64,000 nt of DNA from Pseudoips prasinana (GCA_951640165.1 OX621244.1:19238001-19302000), one strand, 5' to 3'. Shown: positions 46,901 through 50,999, numbered from the stretch's first letter. Notes: generated by a model from the letters alone, not told the origin. Translations and numbers: made by a program.

Positions 46901-47896
46901 GTAGGAAAGTCAAAACTGTACATTGAATATTTAAAAAAAAGGATACTTGGGGCGTGATCTACAATTGAAGTCGTAGCCAAAAATATACCTTTCAAATTTT
47001 TTGTCGGTGTGTCTGTTTGTCTGTATGTATGTCCGGGCTAAACTCAAAAAGTACTGCATGGATTTACTTCAAATTTGGCATGAACATTACTAAGAGGACG
47101 GGTCAACATATAGGCTACATATTATCACGCTATCACCTACGGGGCAGGAGCTGTGATAATTTATAAACTTTAACGCGGGTAAAACCGCGGGGCACAGCTA
47201 GTATGTAGTAAAAATATAGCCAAAACTATAAATTTTGATAATTAAACTTAAACATAATCCCTTTGACAATAACTTAATACAAGCTAGCTAAATATCATTG
47301 CTATTATAAAATGAAATTTATAAATGTTTTCATGCAATCTGTGTACTTAAATATACCTAGAAATAATAATGTATACAACAATTACTACAAACATGTTCTG
47401 ACTATTTACAAGCGCTTTTTTAAAATCTACGTGAATAAAAACATTTTTTATTTATTTTATTGTAAGTAGACAACACAATATGTCAACATTATGTACTCGT
47501 ATATTCTATAATGGTGATCGATCTCAACATATCGATCACCATTACACGCACGGGTGTTAATTTACTTAAACTTTTCTAATATAGGTATCTACGGCATATT
47601 CATACATCTCCACTTTAGCCTAGGTCTAACAAACATTTTAAAACTAAACTAAAAAATTAAACCTATGTATATTTTCTAGCGCACGAGACGACTTCATAAC
47701 ATGCGTAGCGGACGCTGGGCAGTCGTGTTCGTCAAGAGCTGGCACGCTGCTCCGGCGCATGGCGTGGGTGTTGGCGCAAGACGTGGCGGCGTGCAACCTG
47801 CAGCCGCATGTCTACTGCGCCGCGCCCCCACCGCCCATCACAGCGCCACTACTCACCGCCATTTACGGTGTTTTATTCTACCCACCACGCATGTAA
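7961..47896 (+). CDS. Full spliced gene: secreted 14-cysteine protein, 224 residues (5 exons)
   Basis: The model joins 7961-7997, 42703-42832, 43788-43933, 45824-45968 and 47680-47896: 675 coding bases, 224 residues plus TAA. All introns are GT..AG (34,705, 955, 1,890 and 1,711 bp), and every junction keeps the frame. After the signal peptide come 14 cysteines. Landmarks are [68 protein letters not shown] and AGQSC; the C-terminus is proline-rich, then hydrophobic, ending FYPPRM. Size, secretion signal and cysteine pattern recall insect DUF1397 / 27-kDa hemolymph glycoprotein-type proteins; that family call is tentative and the function unknown. Intron 1 carries most of the transposons in the window. 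ATTAAA at 48085 could be the poly(A) signal. Exon 1 is the least certain part. Confidence 0.6.
8331..8368. repeat. Short inverted repeat
   Basis: GGAACTAATACCGTT is mirrored, with one mismatch, around an 8-base T-rich loop. Confidence 0.75.
8597..8842 (-). repeat. tRNA-derived SINE family A
   Basis: Full-length but diverged copy: tail with CATCTGATCCCAAACTAAGC, body ATGTTCATG, and tRNA-like head ending in CACGCCACCCGG. Confidence 0.8.
9437..9678 (-). repeat. tRNA-derived SINE family A
   Basis: Same layout as the 8597 copy: (ATT)n-type tail, GGCCATCTGATCCCAAAGTA, and a head with GGGAATTGAACCCA (decayed B-box). Confidence 0.8.
9995..10205 (-). mobile_element. Non-autonomous Helitron-like element
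   Basis: On the - strand it ends with hairpin CGGACGAAGTCGCGGGC and CTAG at 9995, followed by T. The interior has a CAGACAGACAGACAG run near 10180. The 5' TC end was not located. Confidence 0.5.
10391..10627 (-). other. Unrecognised open frame of 78 codons
   Basis: It has no ATG at its start and no known motif. It contains [22 protein letters not shown], which looks protein-like rather than random. It may be a transposon remnant or chance. Confidence 0.2.
10650..10790 (+). repeat. Interspersed SINE-like repeat family E
   Basis: CAAACGAGCAAGTGGGTCAC, CTGATGGTAAGTGATAACCG and CCGCCCATGGACACTAGCAA match copies at 23165 (+) and 17842 (-). Confidence 0.8.
10950..11560 (-). pseudogene. Ty3/gypsy LTR retrotransposon reverse transcriptase remnant
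   Basis: Reverse transcriptase copies element RNA into DNA. From high to low coordinates: [19 protein letters not shown], a stop after EAKIV, then [20 protein letters not shown] and [12 protein letters not shown]. After a frameshift, YVDDVLIIV (the YxDD catalytic box, 11081-11092) is followed by [13 protein letters not shown] and YLGF. The segment between the N-terminal block and YVDD is shortened. No LTR, protease or integrase was found nearby. Confidence 0.85.
11561..12842. other. AT-rich intronic stretch, no gene seen
   Basis: No coding motif was recognised. A weak inverted repeat (AATCTTGTAGATTATT...AATCTACAAGA) lies near 12605-12655. Confidence 0.45.
12843..13085 (+). mobile_element. 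Helitron-related non-autonomous repeat, 5'-truncated
   Basis: TTCTTTCACGTAAAAACTAC, CATAAGCTACAAATTATAG, TGTCCAAAATATG and GCGAGCTATTC correspond to 26514-26798 on the opposite strand. Confidence 0.65.
13086..13199 (+). mobile_element. Short non-autonomous Helitron
   Basis: It starts TCCTACTAATATTATAAATG after an A and ends with ACGCGTGTGAAACCGCGGGG, TATAG and CTAG before a T. Only 114 bases remain. Confidence 0.7.
13540..14521 (+). pseudogene. CR1-like LINE, 3' part of reverse transcriptase ORF
   Basis: A ~320-codon open frame covers the second half of a non-LTR reverse transcriptase and its C-terminal domain. It shows [28 protein letters not shown] (catalytic YADD), [10 protein letters not shown] and [13 protein letters not shown]. 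The C-terminal region has [27 protein letters not shown] and [19 protein letters not shown], typical of the CR1/L2/Daphne group. Endonuclease and RT motif A are absent, so this is a 5'-truncated insertion. The remaining frame has no stop, which suggests it is fairly young. Confidence 0.8.
14522..14892 (+). mobile_element. CR1-like LINE 3' untranslated region and (TCTA)n tail
   Basis: The untranslated tail ends GCAATAAAGTGTACTC followed by (TCTA)n at 14871-14892, a microsatellite end typical of this LINE group. Confidence 0.75.
14955..15215 (-). pseudogene. RTE-like LINE C-terminal fragment
   Basis: On the - strand: [34 protein letters not shown], a stop, then WRSLEV. This is the same C-terminal domain as at 1-232 and 55975. 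The upstream part has further stops and a frameshift. Confidence 0.75.
15520..15560 (+). repeat. Short piece of repeat family J
   Basis: TTTACAAGCGCTTTTTTAAA and GTCTACGT match 26448 and 47406. Confidence 0.6.
15588..15893 (+). repeat. Interspersed repeat family G
   Basis: It opens AGGGTTCCGTTCC, has a TGTCTGTCTGTC run, and closes ACGGAACCC, GGGCGAGTCCGA and GCACTTGGCCGG. The ends contain AGGGTTCCGT / ACGGAACCC(T). A related copy lies at 36380-36860. Confidence 0.7.
15894..16690. other. AT-rich intronic stretch
   Basis: It contains a TAAA tetramer run at about 16433-16460. No gene was recognised. Confidence 0.45.
16691..16845 (+). repeat. tRNA-derived SINE family B, 5'-truncated
   Basis: It starts inside the body (GAGTCATGGATGTTTTCTAT) and ends GTGTGACATTGTCCCTAG plus (ATT)n. 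The tRNA head is missing. Confidence 0.85.
17021..17071. repeat. Inverted repeat
   Basis: AGAGATTCAGTTTCATCGTA pairs with its downstream complement across a short loop, with few mismatches. Confidence 0.8.
17452..17690 (-). repeat. Diverged SINE of the B type
   Basis: GACAACTTAGACACTGTCAT, AATCGTGCTCATCACACAAA and ATCTAACCCAGGACCAC follow the layout of family B with many changes. Confidence 0.6.
17842..17957 (-). repeat. SINE-like repeat family E
   Basis: GGTCGGCAACGCGC, GCAAGCGTTCATAAGCTACG and CAGGTGGGCCGTAAGCTTGT are the complement of the 10650 repeat. Confidence 0.75.
18050..18500 (-). pseudogene. LINE reverse transcriptase C-terminal fragment (decayed)
   Basis: On the - strand the readable parts are [39 protein letters not shown], two stops and, in another frame, [17 protein letters not shown]. 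This is the post-YADD C-terminal region of Jockey/I-like non-LTR elements (SL..RR...D..F..KLVN). At least two frameshifts are present. Confidence 0.7.
18501..19383. other. Intronic stretch, no gene seen
   Basis: No coding motif was recognised. Confidence 0.45.
19384..19554 (-). repeat. tRNA-derived SINE family D
   Basis: The complement carries a GGTTCGATTCCTG B-box and a CACTTCGTGTGCC head region. The body ends CGCGTGGTACTTTACAAAC. Confidence 0.8.
19777..20035 (-). repeat. tRNA-derived SINE family B
   Basis: Near full length: ATTT-type tail, GGGACAATGTCACACAGATC, then ACCGGGATTCGAACCCAGGA (complement of the B-box) and a tRNA-like head. Confidence 0.85.
20255..20437. mobile_element. Foldback MITE, copy 1
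   Basis: GTGCCTCTAGCACGAGTTCC begins a ~75-bp arm that returns inverted at the right end, around a loop of ~35 bases. A second copy is at 50383-50565 with the loop reversed. It has no coding capacity. Confidence 0.9.
20438..21500. other. Intronic stretch, no gene seen
   Basis: No coding motif or known repeat was recognised. Confidence 0.45.
21505..21672 (-). repeat. 5S rRNA-derived SINE, copy 1
   Basis: On the - strand: TGATCGGCGAGGTTAAGC (5S box A region) and CATAGATGGGTAACC (5S box C region), at nearly the spacing of a 5S gene. A shared body and tail follow. Confidence 0.7.
21673..22357. other. Intronic stretch, no gene seen
   Basis: Unassigned sequence between two 5S-type SINEs. Confidence 0.4.
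22358..22590 (+). repeat. 5S rRNA-derived SINE, copy 2
   Basis: GATCGGCGAGGTTAAGCAAC, then about 20 bases later CATAGATGGGTGACC, reproduce the 5S rRNA internal promoter (box A, intermediate element, box C). A body with GTTAAGCCATGTCAGAGACC follows. Confidence 0.75.
22625..22975 (+). pseudogene. LINE reverse transcriptase C-terminal fragment with (TATG)n tail
   Basis: [20 protein letters not shown] and [19 protein letters not shown] belong to the C-terminal domain of RTE/BovB-like LINE proteins. After a frameshift near 22868, [11 protein letters not shown], a stop and [11 protein letters not shown] complete the known C-terminus. The insertion ends in TATGTATGTATG, as expected for a LINE 3' end. 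Confidence 0.75.
22978..23095 (-). repeat. RTE-like LINE 3' tail fragment
   Basis: The complement contains GCCTTTGTCCAGCAGTGGGC and the preceding WRS..E-type segment. It is heavily decayed. Confidence 0.6.
23165..23310 (+). repeat. SINE-like repeat family E
   Basis: CCAAACGAGTATGTGGGTCA and CCACCCATGGACACTGCCAA match 10650. A partial second head (GGCGGCAAATGAGCAAGTG) follows at 23287. Confidence 0.75.
23329..23540 (-). repeat. tRNA-derived SINE family B, 5'-truncated
   Basis: Body and tail are complete. The head stops after the B-box complement (GGATGCGAACCCAGGACCAC). Confidence 0.85.
23541..25750. other. Long AT-rich intronic stretch
   Basis: About 2.2 kb without a recognised repeat, coding motif or splice-supported exon. 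The short open frame at 24569-24793 (-) has no known content. Confidence 0.45.
25751..26003 (+). repeat. tRNA-derived SINE family B, best copy
   Basis: The head GGTCACCGTAGCCGAGTTGG (A-box-like) and GGTCCTGGGTTCGAATCCCG (B-box) lead into the body. The tail ends GTGTGACATTGTCCCTAG and (ATT)n. No complete tRNA fold is needed to recognise it, and it is repeated. Confidence 0.9.
26087..26485 (+). repeat. Repeat family J, uninterrupted copy
   Basis: It matches 46798-47445 over most of its length (TTGACAATAACTTAATACAA, CTACAAACATGTTCT, CAAGCGCTTTTTTAAA). It shows the site without the Helitron that splits the other copy. Confidence 0.8.
26514..26798 (-). mobile_element. Helitron-related non-autonomous element
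   Basis: On the - strand it begins TCCTACTAATATTATAAACG and ends near CTAG at 26514, followed by T. An internal TCCTACGAATATTATAAATG repeats the 5' end. The base before TC is C rather than A, so the 5' edge is uncertain. Confidence 0.55.
26998..27256 (-). repeat. tRNA-derived SINE family A
   Basis: Complete copy: TCCTGGGAAATTATTCACAC tail, GGGTGGGAATCGAACCCACG (B-box complement), head ending ACGCCAACAGGCCC. Confidence 0.85.
27257..27940. other. Intronic stretch with a C homopolymer
   Basis: A run of about 15 C lies near 27386-27400. No gene was recognised. Confidence 0.5.
27950..28165 (-). pseudogene. LINE reverse transcriptase extreme C-terminus
   Basis: On the - strand, [37 protein letters not shown] and [10 protein letters not shown] end in a stop. 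This resembles the ATGLI..SL...L..L......QKA.....C..VRRFL end of insect LINE polyproteins. The upstream part is frameshifted. Confidence 0.65.
28166..28578. other. Intronic stretch, no gene seen
   Basis: No recognised content. Confidence 0.45.
28579..28829 (-). repeat. tRNA-derived SINE family A
   Basis: (AAT)n tail, GTCATCTGATCCCAAACTAA, AACCGCTCCCACGAATCG (decayed B-box). Confidence 0.8.
28830..29285. other. Stretch downstream of the LINE composite, no gene seen
   Basis: No remaining C-terminal part of either LINE in the composite was recognised here. Confidence 0.45.
29286..29340 (-). repeat. Third-LINE 3' tail joined to R1 reverse transcriptase
   Basis: On the - strand, the R1 frame ([10 protein letters not shown]) changes into CAAGATAATTCTTGAGGGAG, then AGCAGTGGAC and ATGATGATGATGAT. 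This is the same tail that ends the RTE-like fragments elsewhere (6725, 14955, 22978, 55975). Confidence 0.7.
29341..30394 (-). pseudogene. R1-clade LINE ORF2, reverse transcriptase part
   Basis: The open frame runs from about 30394 down to 29324. It holds [28 protein letters not shown], motif [33 protein letters not shown] and catalytic CYADDTLV. It is an R1-clade-type reverse transcriptase (made by target-primed copying). The frame is offset from the endonuclease part by a single-base change near the GGCGGGCG run at ~30355-30370. The thumb and C-terminal domain are missing; they are replaced by another LINE's tail. GC content is far higher than the surroundings, as in other R1 elements. Confidence 0.85.
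30319..31830 (-). pseudogene. R1-clade LINE ORF2, endonuclease and RT start
   Basis: ORF2 begins ATGGCG at 31830. APE endonuclease motifs are [26 protein letters not shown] (catalytic E), [16 protein letters not shown] (GDxN) and [12 protein letters not shown] (SDH). A linker follows, then [12 protein letters not shown] and [12 protein letters not shown], the start of the RT domain, where the frame is lost. The start codon overlaps the ORF1 stop as TAATG, the arrangement reported to couple translation in the SART1 R1-clade element. The frame is otherwise open for 500 codons, so the insertion looks recent. Confidence 0.85.
31830..32310 (-). pseudogene. R1-clade LINE ORF1, C-terminal half with zinc knuckles
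   Basis: Gag-like ORF1 proteins bind element RNA. Two exact CCHC knuckles ([14 protein letters not shown] and [14 protein letters not shown]) are followed by a third, looser one (CSLCTAAG...H...C) and a lysine-rich stretch ([13 protein letters not shown]). The N-terminal half is missing: the sequence starts near [15 protein letters not shown], directly joined to the RT of a different LINE. The ATG at 32321 is therefore accidental. The stop overlaps the ORF2 start. Confidence 0.85.
32311..34930 (-). pseudogene. LINE-2 (APE-type non-LTR element) ORF2, C-terminus lost
   Basis: An 869-codon frame opens at ATG 34930. The endonuclease shows [23 protein letters not shown] (catalytic E), [13 protein letters not shown] and [10 protein letters not shown] (H). 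The RT has [49 protein letters not shown], motif [30 protein letters not shown] and catalytic SYADDMVLL. The frame ends LLGLPR-stop at about 32321. The next codons (CSASGM) still look like this LINE before R1 sequence takes over near 32300. The C-terminal domain and 3' end are absent. The clade is uncertain (CR1/Jockey supergroup is likeliest). Confidence 0.85.
34923..36191 (-). CDS. LINE-2 ORF1 (gag-like RNA-binding protein)
   Basis: An intact 422-codon frame from ATG 36191. The N-terminal ~150 residues are rich in charged, coiled-coil-like sequence. The middle is a Ser/Thr/Asn-rich linker. The C-terminal ~100 residues ([54 protein letters not shown]) resemble the RRM-like ORF1 domain of CR1-type LINEs. 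It overlaps ORF2 by eight bases (ATGGATAA) in another frame, which suggests coupled or shifted translation. The ORF is complete, but the element downstream is truncated. Confidence 0.75.
   Translation of the reverse strand: MTNVVKWASCNIVIDEMLAYIQNKVSVIDEVTLVRICTSSFSKEEIEKSKLLLFESVPGVNIKRKNKGKQERDLADIVQVFKSKEPDLFPIYVARELERLPPVLFDHLDCTKLLKDLLLVQEEVKTIKSTCVSQSQFDQFKSELLQMKYDSLLPNSENVNKQRGAWMLDSGPIGLSHIDHLSPGKSNNIVCKQQKIETTPIQFRGIVGVDENNHRNVSAVSQRSPNIKPVNGSGTKVTKPSTSAPSDKTVTMTSPQQCNAIQNEAASSATALNINSNAQRNDLGHNNRNDWQVVNYHKKPMRYRYAGSAGVCRDNEGKFKAADKKIPILITRIHNDTTEKDITDYVFNKTKEIILLEKISFKYEREYKAYKFFILESKSSLFLDSELWPQGIIFRRFVNFKRKITNVEVLPRRVRSENIVDG
36192..36379 (-). mobile_element. LINE-2 probable 5' untranslated leader and junction
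   Basis: GC-rich leader bases (GCGATGCGCGGCC, GGGGGTGCGCGGGG) precede ORF1 up to about 36265. The sequence then changes to AT-rich host or repeat DNA. The exact 5' end is not resolved. Confidence 0.4.
36380..36860 (+). repeat. Interspersed repeat family G
   Basis: AAGGGTTCCGTTTTTTGTCA, GGCTACGGAACCCTAAAAA and, at the end, CACGGGCGAGTCCGACTCGC match the 15588 copy's ends. Confidence 0.65.
36975..37214 (-). repeat. LINE-like 3' end or 3' UTR with (ATTGA)n tail
   Basis: On the - strand it ends TGAGCAAATAAAATTGAATT and further ATTGA units, as in LINE 3' ends. It could equally be the untranslated end of the small frame next to it. Confidence 0.4.
37215..37424 (-). CDS. Possible small Cys-rich peptide, 69 codons
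   Basis: The frame starts with a true ATG ([12 protein letters not shown]), hydrophobic but followed by RR, so it is a poor signal peptide. The C-terminal half is cysteine-rich ([16 protein letters not shown]). A polyadenylation-like AATAAA lies at about 37004 downstream. No family is recognised. It may be a real small gene inside the intron, an exon, or chance. Confidence 0.25.
   Translation of the reverse strand: MKIILVVAFKVVRRQHCDIEDSRKPEAAPFCRLNWSDHICVCLCGVLVKLTPSPGRYLGAHTGCYCCDP
37742..37900 (-). repeat. RTE-like LINE 3' tail fragment
   Basis: CATCATCATTATATTAGCCC, CCACTGTTGGACAAAGATCT and CCCCAAGGATCCCCACAATG are the complement of the C-terminal tail segment (LWGSLGE.., CCAACAGTGGATG). 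Confidence 0.65.
38331..38432 (-). repeat. tRNA-derived SINE family D, head missing
   Basis: GTCGCGGGGTACTTTACAAA and CATCCAGACTCAAAACAACT match the 43535 copy. The tRNA part is absent. Confidence 0.75.
38581..38636. repeat. Inverted repeat, ~25-bp arms
   Basis: ATAGGCGGACTTAATGCCAA is mirrored by TTATGCC...CCGCCTAT with few mismatches and a 5-base loop. Confidence 0.85.
39187..39282 (-). CDS. Candidate terminal exon, - strand gene of unknown identity
   Basis: A strong acceptor (TTTTCTTGTTTGTTTCAG) precedes 31 codons and a TAA. The peptide is Gln/Arg/Glu-rich ([20 protein letters not shown]) and ends [10 protein letters not shown] helical or coiled-coil tail is likely. No upstream ATG exon was found: the open frame extends back only to a GTG with a stop just before it. 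The KR..FG-R end resembles an amidated peptide precursor, but this is weak. If real, the gene lies inside the intron of the + strand gene and its other exons were not recognised. Confidence 0.4.
   Translation of the reverse strand, partial: EEQTRRQEKQLHALQNEQAARQNDKRYLFGR
39420..40760. other. Intronic stretch, no gene seen
   Basis: A CpG-richer block at 39360-39480 lies upstream of the candidate - strand exon. The rest is AT-rich without recognised content. Confidence 0.4.
40820..42700. other. AT-rich intron end
   Basis: No repeat family or exon was recognised before the acceptor at 42701-42702. Confidence 0.45.
42703..42832 (+). CDS. Secreted Cys-rich protein, exon 2
   Basis: The acceptor is ATTGTGCAG| and the donor CA|GTTAGT. 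It encodes [20 protein letters not shown] through ELDAHC, with three cysteines. It is codon-rich against an AT-rich background. A second possible acceptor (GTGCACAG at 42716-42717 region) would shorten the start and break the phase with exon 1. Confidence 0.75.
43535..43718 (-). repeat. tRNA-derived SINE family D, best copy
   Basis: The complement has a head GTGTGGCGCAGCGGCAAAGA and B-box GCAGGTTCGAGTCCCGC, then body and tail. It lies in intron 2, just before exon 3. Confidence 0.85.
43788..43933 (+). CDS. Secreted Cys-rich protein, exon 3
   Basis: Acceptor TTGTCTACAG| and donor AGAG|GTACGG. It encodes [20 protein letters not shown], then a Gln-rich helix-like stretch and [14 protein letters not shown]. 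It has three cysteines, and both phases fit its neighbours. Confidence 0.85.
44484..44552 (+). repeat. Repeat family H
   Basis: TGGTGAAGCAGTGAAAGCCT recurs at 51770 and, changed, at 56890. Confidence 0.65.
44863..44921. repeat. Perfect 28-bp inverted repeat, 3-base loop
   Basis: ATTACTTGCCTGAACAGCAA and GTTGCTTA are mirrored exactly around GGA. Confidence 0.95.
45245..45565. mobile_element. MITE-like element with 20-bp terminal inverted repeats
   Basis: GAAGTTATACTTCTTTTGGC at the left pairs with GCCAAAGAAGTATAACTTC at the right. Inside is a 69-bp tandem duplication (45281-45349 and 45350-45418). The open frame over it is probably a by-product. Confidence 0.7.
45281..45418. repeat. 69-bp tandem duplication
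   Basis: Two copies of a unit starting ATGAGAGTGAATTTTTACGA, differing at about two or three positions; the length is a multiple of three. Confidence 0.95.
45824..45968 (+). CDS. Secreted Cys-rich protein, exon 4
   Basis: Acceptor TAATTTTACAG| and donor GCTG|GTAACT. It encodes [37 protein letters not shown] and NRNAELC, with three cysteines and a likely amphipathic helix. Phase fits exons 3 and 5. Confidence 0.85.
45995..46358 (+). repeat. tRNA-derived SINE family C, long copy
   Basis: Head GACCTCGTTGGTCTAGCGGT and GGTCCTGGGTTCAAATCCCG, then a ~270-base body with CCGTCGGTCCTGTGCCTGAC. It lies in intron 4, 27 bases after exon 4. Confidence 0.85.
46553..46627. repeat. Inverted repeat around an (ATA)n run
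   Basis: GTATCGCCACCACATCAGT is mirrored exactly by ACTGATGTGGTGGCGATAC. Confidence 0.9.
46798..46880 (+). repeat. Repeat family J, left part
   Basis: It matches 26087-26175 (GACCGTCGTTATTAACACAA, CCTTAATATAGA) up to the Helitron edge. Confidence 0.75.
46881..47201 (+). mobile_element. Non-autonomous Helitron, copy 1 of a pair
   Basis: It starts TCTATACATATAATAAAATC after A and ends with hairpin TAACGCGGGTAAAACCGCGG, GGCACAG and CTAG before T. About 321 bases and no coding capacity. The paralogous site at 26087-26485 lacks it. Confidence 0.9.
47202..47445 (+). repeat. Repeat family J, right part
   Basis: It resumes TATGTAGTA and runs to AAGCGCTTTTTTAAAATCTA, as in the uninterrupted copy. 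Confidence 0.8.
47509..47543. repeat. Short inverted repeat
   Basis: TAATGGTGATCGAT is mirrored exactly around an 8-base loop. Confidence 0.85.
47680..47896 (+). CDS. Secreted Cys-rich protein, exon 5 and stop
   Basis: Acceptor TATATTTTCTAG|. The first base completes a cysteine codon; then come [38 protein letters not shown] and a proline-rich end ([11 protein letters not shown]...FYPPRM) before TAA at 47894. GC-rich against its surroundings. It has four cysteines plus the junction one. Confidence 0.8.
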
Positions 47897-49555
47897 TTTC
47901 AATTTGTTGTATTTTTACGTCCGATGTGCAGGCATCAAATGGTTTGATGTACAGCCTAATGGTATCTCTCTTAGTTCGTAACAGAAAATTAAATCGGATA
48001 CAAGAATTATTTATGTACTTCTGTCATATGCTTCAGAATCAATCAATGTTTTAAATGTTCATGTAAAATAATCCAATTCAGTGTATTAAAGATTGTTCAT
48101 AGATAAAAAAATATCCAATGTCCAATTAAATTAATTTTATAGCGAATCCAATGTCTCAGTTCCGGATGGTAATACGATTGTATTAATAGATACGTATAAT
48201 GCAATTTCTATTGATAATATCAGTTAAAAACACTGAATGCTAGTCATTTCTTGATGGTGCTTAAATTCGAGTACCTATTCTTTTCTTTAATGCAAATTAG
48301 CACCCATGTGCCATATATTTTTACTCAAAAGGTACCTACTTTGTTTAAGAAAAATCATAACGTTTATTAACACATCCCTTGCCATGACGTTTCTACGTTT
48401 TTTGCTACACTTATGCGGCGTGTATTTCAGACTATTGTTATTTTTTCATGTGGTATTTTTATATGAACTCGGCTGATCGCGCAAGTGAGTCGACGAGCAC
48501 ACGGCTCAAGTACTTAAGACGCGTTACGTACTATAGTAAAAACGAATTGTTAGGGGTATGAAGATATTGTTGCGTTGGGGCACCCAGATATACCAGGTGG
48601 GCAGTGAATGTGTTAATGGGGGTTCAATCTAGGTCCAGCTCAACTTCTGTTAGGTTAGGTATTTCTTGGAAACTAATATAATATGCTCAGTTTTATTGAT
48701 TTACATACACTAGTATCTCCCGTTATTTATGTTACTCAAGCAGTTGGTTATCTAATAATATTATCAATAACTATAAAGGTATAATAAATGGATTATGCAC
48801 AAAACTATACAATACTGTTTACTACCTAATGAAATTTCTTTTGAACGAAATGTTATGTTAAATTATTTAATTAAATCTATTTTTTTGCAAACTTGAGAGG
48901 TTGCATGGCATTTATCACTGGTTAAATGAGTCATGTCATTAATTTTGAAATTAAGAGATGCTTATATTTCAATAAACATAAAACTGCGGTCTTTATTCGT
49001 TTTCCATTAATAGTGAAGAGAGGAGGAATGAATGGAACATTAATTTAAGCGTGATTAAAATTGCGTCATTCCAGGATAAAAGCAGGCATCGTTAATTGAA
49101 ATTTAAATACTGTTGAAAATTAATAAAACATCAATTTGTTTCTTTGAATTACTTACAGCAGCGACAAAACAAATACATAGGTATACTATATATTTTAAAT
49201 TTGTTAAAATACAATAAATGTATGTAAGTGATAGCGAACTATAGTTCTTTGTCATGGTTTATTAATTGTTAAGACAAGTATTCCATACTTGTCTTAAGAA
49301 AAGCCTCCGGGTATCAAAATTATTTGTTACTAGGTTAAAGATTTATTTTGTAATAATTGTTTTATATTGATAGTAAATAAATTTATTAGTAAAGAACTAG
49401 CGAGTTTTTATTTTTTTTGCCCTAAATCATAATATATTATCTACAATAAGAGCGTTTTTTTTAGTTAAGTAACTTATTTACGTAGCTACCTTTAAAATCA
49501 CTTTTTCACATATTAGTGAGGTAAAGATGAAAAGTTTTATTATAATCTATACATA
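47897..49555. other. Likely 3' untranslated region then AT-rich DNA
   Basis: ATTAAA at 48085-48090 is a possible polyadenylation signal. A 29-base inverted repeat lies at 49269-49297 (TTAAGACAAGTATTCC...). Nothing else was recognised. Confidence 0.4.
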
Positions 49556-49858
49556 TAATAAAATCGTAGGAAAGTCAAAACTGTACATTGAATATTTTTT
49601 TAAAAGGATACTTGGGGCGTGATCTACAATCGATATGGAAGCCAAAAATATAGTTTTTAGAATTTTTGTCCGTTTGTCTGTATGTATGTCCGGGCTAAAC
49701 TCAAAAAGTACTGCATGGATTTACTTCAATTTTTGCATGAACATTACTAAGAGGTCGGGTCACCATATAGGCTACATGTTATCACGCTATCACCTACGGG
49801 GGAGGAGCTGTGATAATTTAAAAAGTTTAACGCGGTTAAAACCGCGGGGCACAGCTAG
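49556..49858 (+). mobile_element. Non-autonomous Helitron, copy 2 of a pair
   Basis: Same TCTATACATATAATAAAATC start after A, same CTAG-T end and same interior as 46881-47201, with small deletions. Confidence 0.9.
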
Positions 49859-50014
49859 TAATAAAATATGTTAGTGCCCAAAGGCTTTTTGTCAGGTGTA
49901 TTTAAAGTTATTTAGCTAGTCATAAATATACCCCTAAAACCAGAGTGCATTATTTAGCTAACTGATGATTTCTTGGATTTATTTCAGAAAAAACACTATT
50001 AGTGAGATATGGTT

Positions 50015-50090
50015 CAATTTTTCTGTGATCATTTATAGACGACGTAAACGTCTATAAATGATCACAGAAAATTGTGTAAATACACAATTT
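50015..50090. repeat. Two adjacent inverted repeats
   Basis: CTGTGATCATTTATAGACG is mirrored around ACGTAAA, with flanking A/T also pairing. A second, smaller palindrome AAATTGTGTAAATACACAAT follows at once. Confidence 0.9.
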
Positions 50091-50382
50091 AAGCGCGATA
50101 AAACAGACGTAAAATATGTATTATAAAGTGATGCTCTTCACTCTATATCAATATGTTATAGCTTGCTCCTATACTTCACCTCCTGTTGAAATATCAAGTT
50201 TATTTTTATAAATATTAGTCAATTTATTTTTCTAAAACAAAATAAGTCTCTAAATAAATCGTACGAACAACTCGATTTCAATGGGAACTTTTAAAGATTT
50301 AGCTTTTTAGTGTTAGTTGCAGTGTTGGAGACGAATTATTACAAATACAATACGATACAAATACAGAGTTATCACAGTAATA

Positions 50383-50565
50383 GTGCCTCTAGCACGAGTT
50401 TCTGCAGTTTACTTACTCGATCACACGTACAGTTTCGTCCCATACATTGAGCACCAGAGTTTTAGTTCTTAATAGTTTCCGCGAGAAGCGCTGGTGCTCA
50501 ATGTATGGGAGGAAAGTGTACGTGTGATCGAGTAAGTAAACTGCAGGAACTCGTGCTAGAGGCAT
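50383..50565. mobile_element. Foldback MITE, copy 2
   Basis: Same ~75-bp arms as 20255-20437 (GTGCCTCTAGCACGAGTTTC). The loop is the reverse complement of that in copy 1. Confidence 0.9.
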
Positions 50566-50636
50566 AGGTCTCTATGAGTATTAGCACTAGTCACTCCCCG
50601 GCACTATCTAGCTCTACTCACAGAAGGGGAATTCTT

Positions 50637-50935
50637 ATGTAATGTACTGTGAGGAATTTTCAAGATGGGCGATGAGTGACGTCAGACTTTGCCTATATAA
50701 GGCCCAGTCGGCCGATGCCTCTCTCTCTTTTTGGGGCCAGACGTCAACGAGGGCGAAGCTCTGCTGGTTTACGTATCGATTAAATCTTGAGAATAATGTG
50801 CAGTGGTTACAGTGTTTCTCGTTATAAGTGATTTGTCATAAGAAAATTGTTGTTGATTTCTAAATTATTTATTCTGAAGTGTGAATAAACCTCTTTTTTT
50901 ATTAATAAATCCTTTTAATTCCTGAAATCAGAATT
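50637..50935 (+). promoter_or_regulatory. Pol II promoter-like block, possible solo LTR
   Basis: GACGTCAGACTTTGC (CRE-like TGACGTCA) precedes a TATA box (CCTATATAAGGC at ~50690). AATAAAC (50884) and AATAAAT signals lie 190-220 bases further on. A TG...CA segment holding promoter and poly(A) signal is the layout of a retrotransposon LTR, but no clear target duplication was found. It could be a host promoter. Confidence 0.4.
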
Positions 50936-50999
50936 GGTATAAAGAACCCAAGTGCTGCTTGTTGCCATCCAAATTTAATAAGATCTAACCTCGTGTTAC

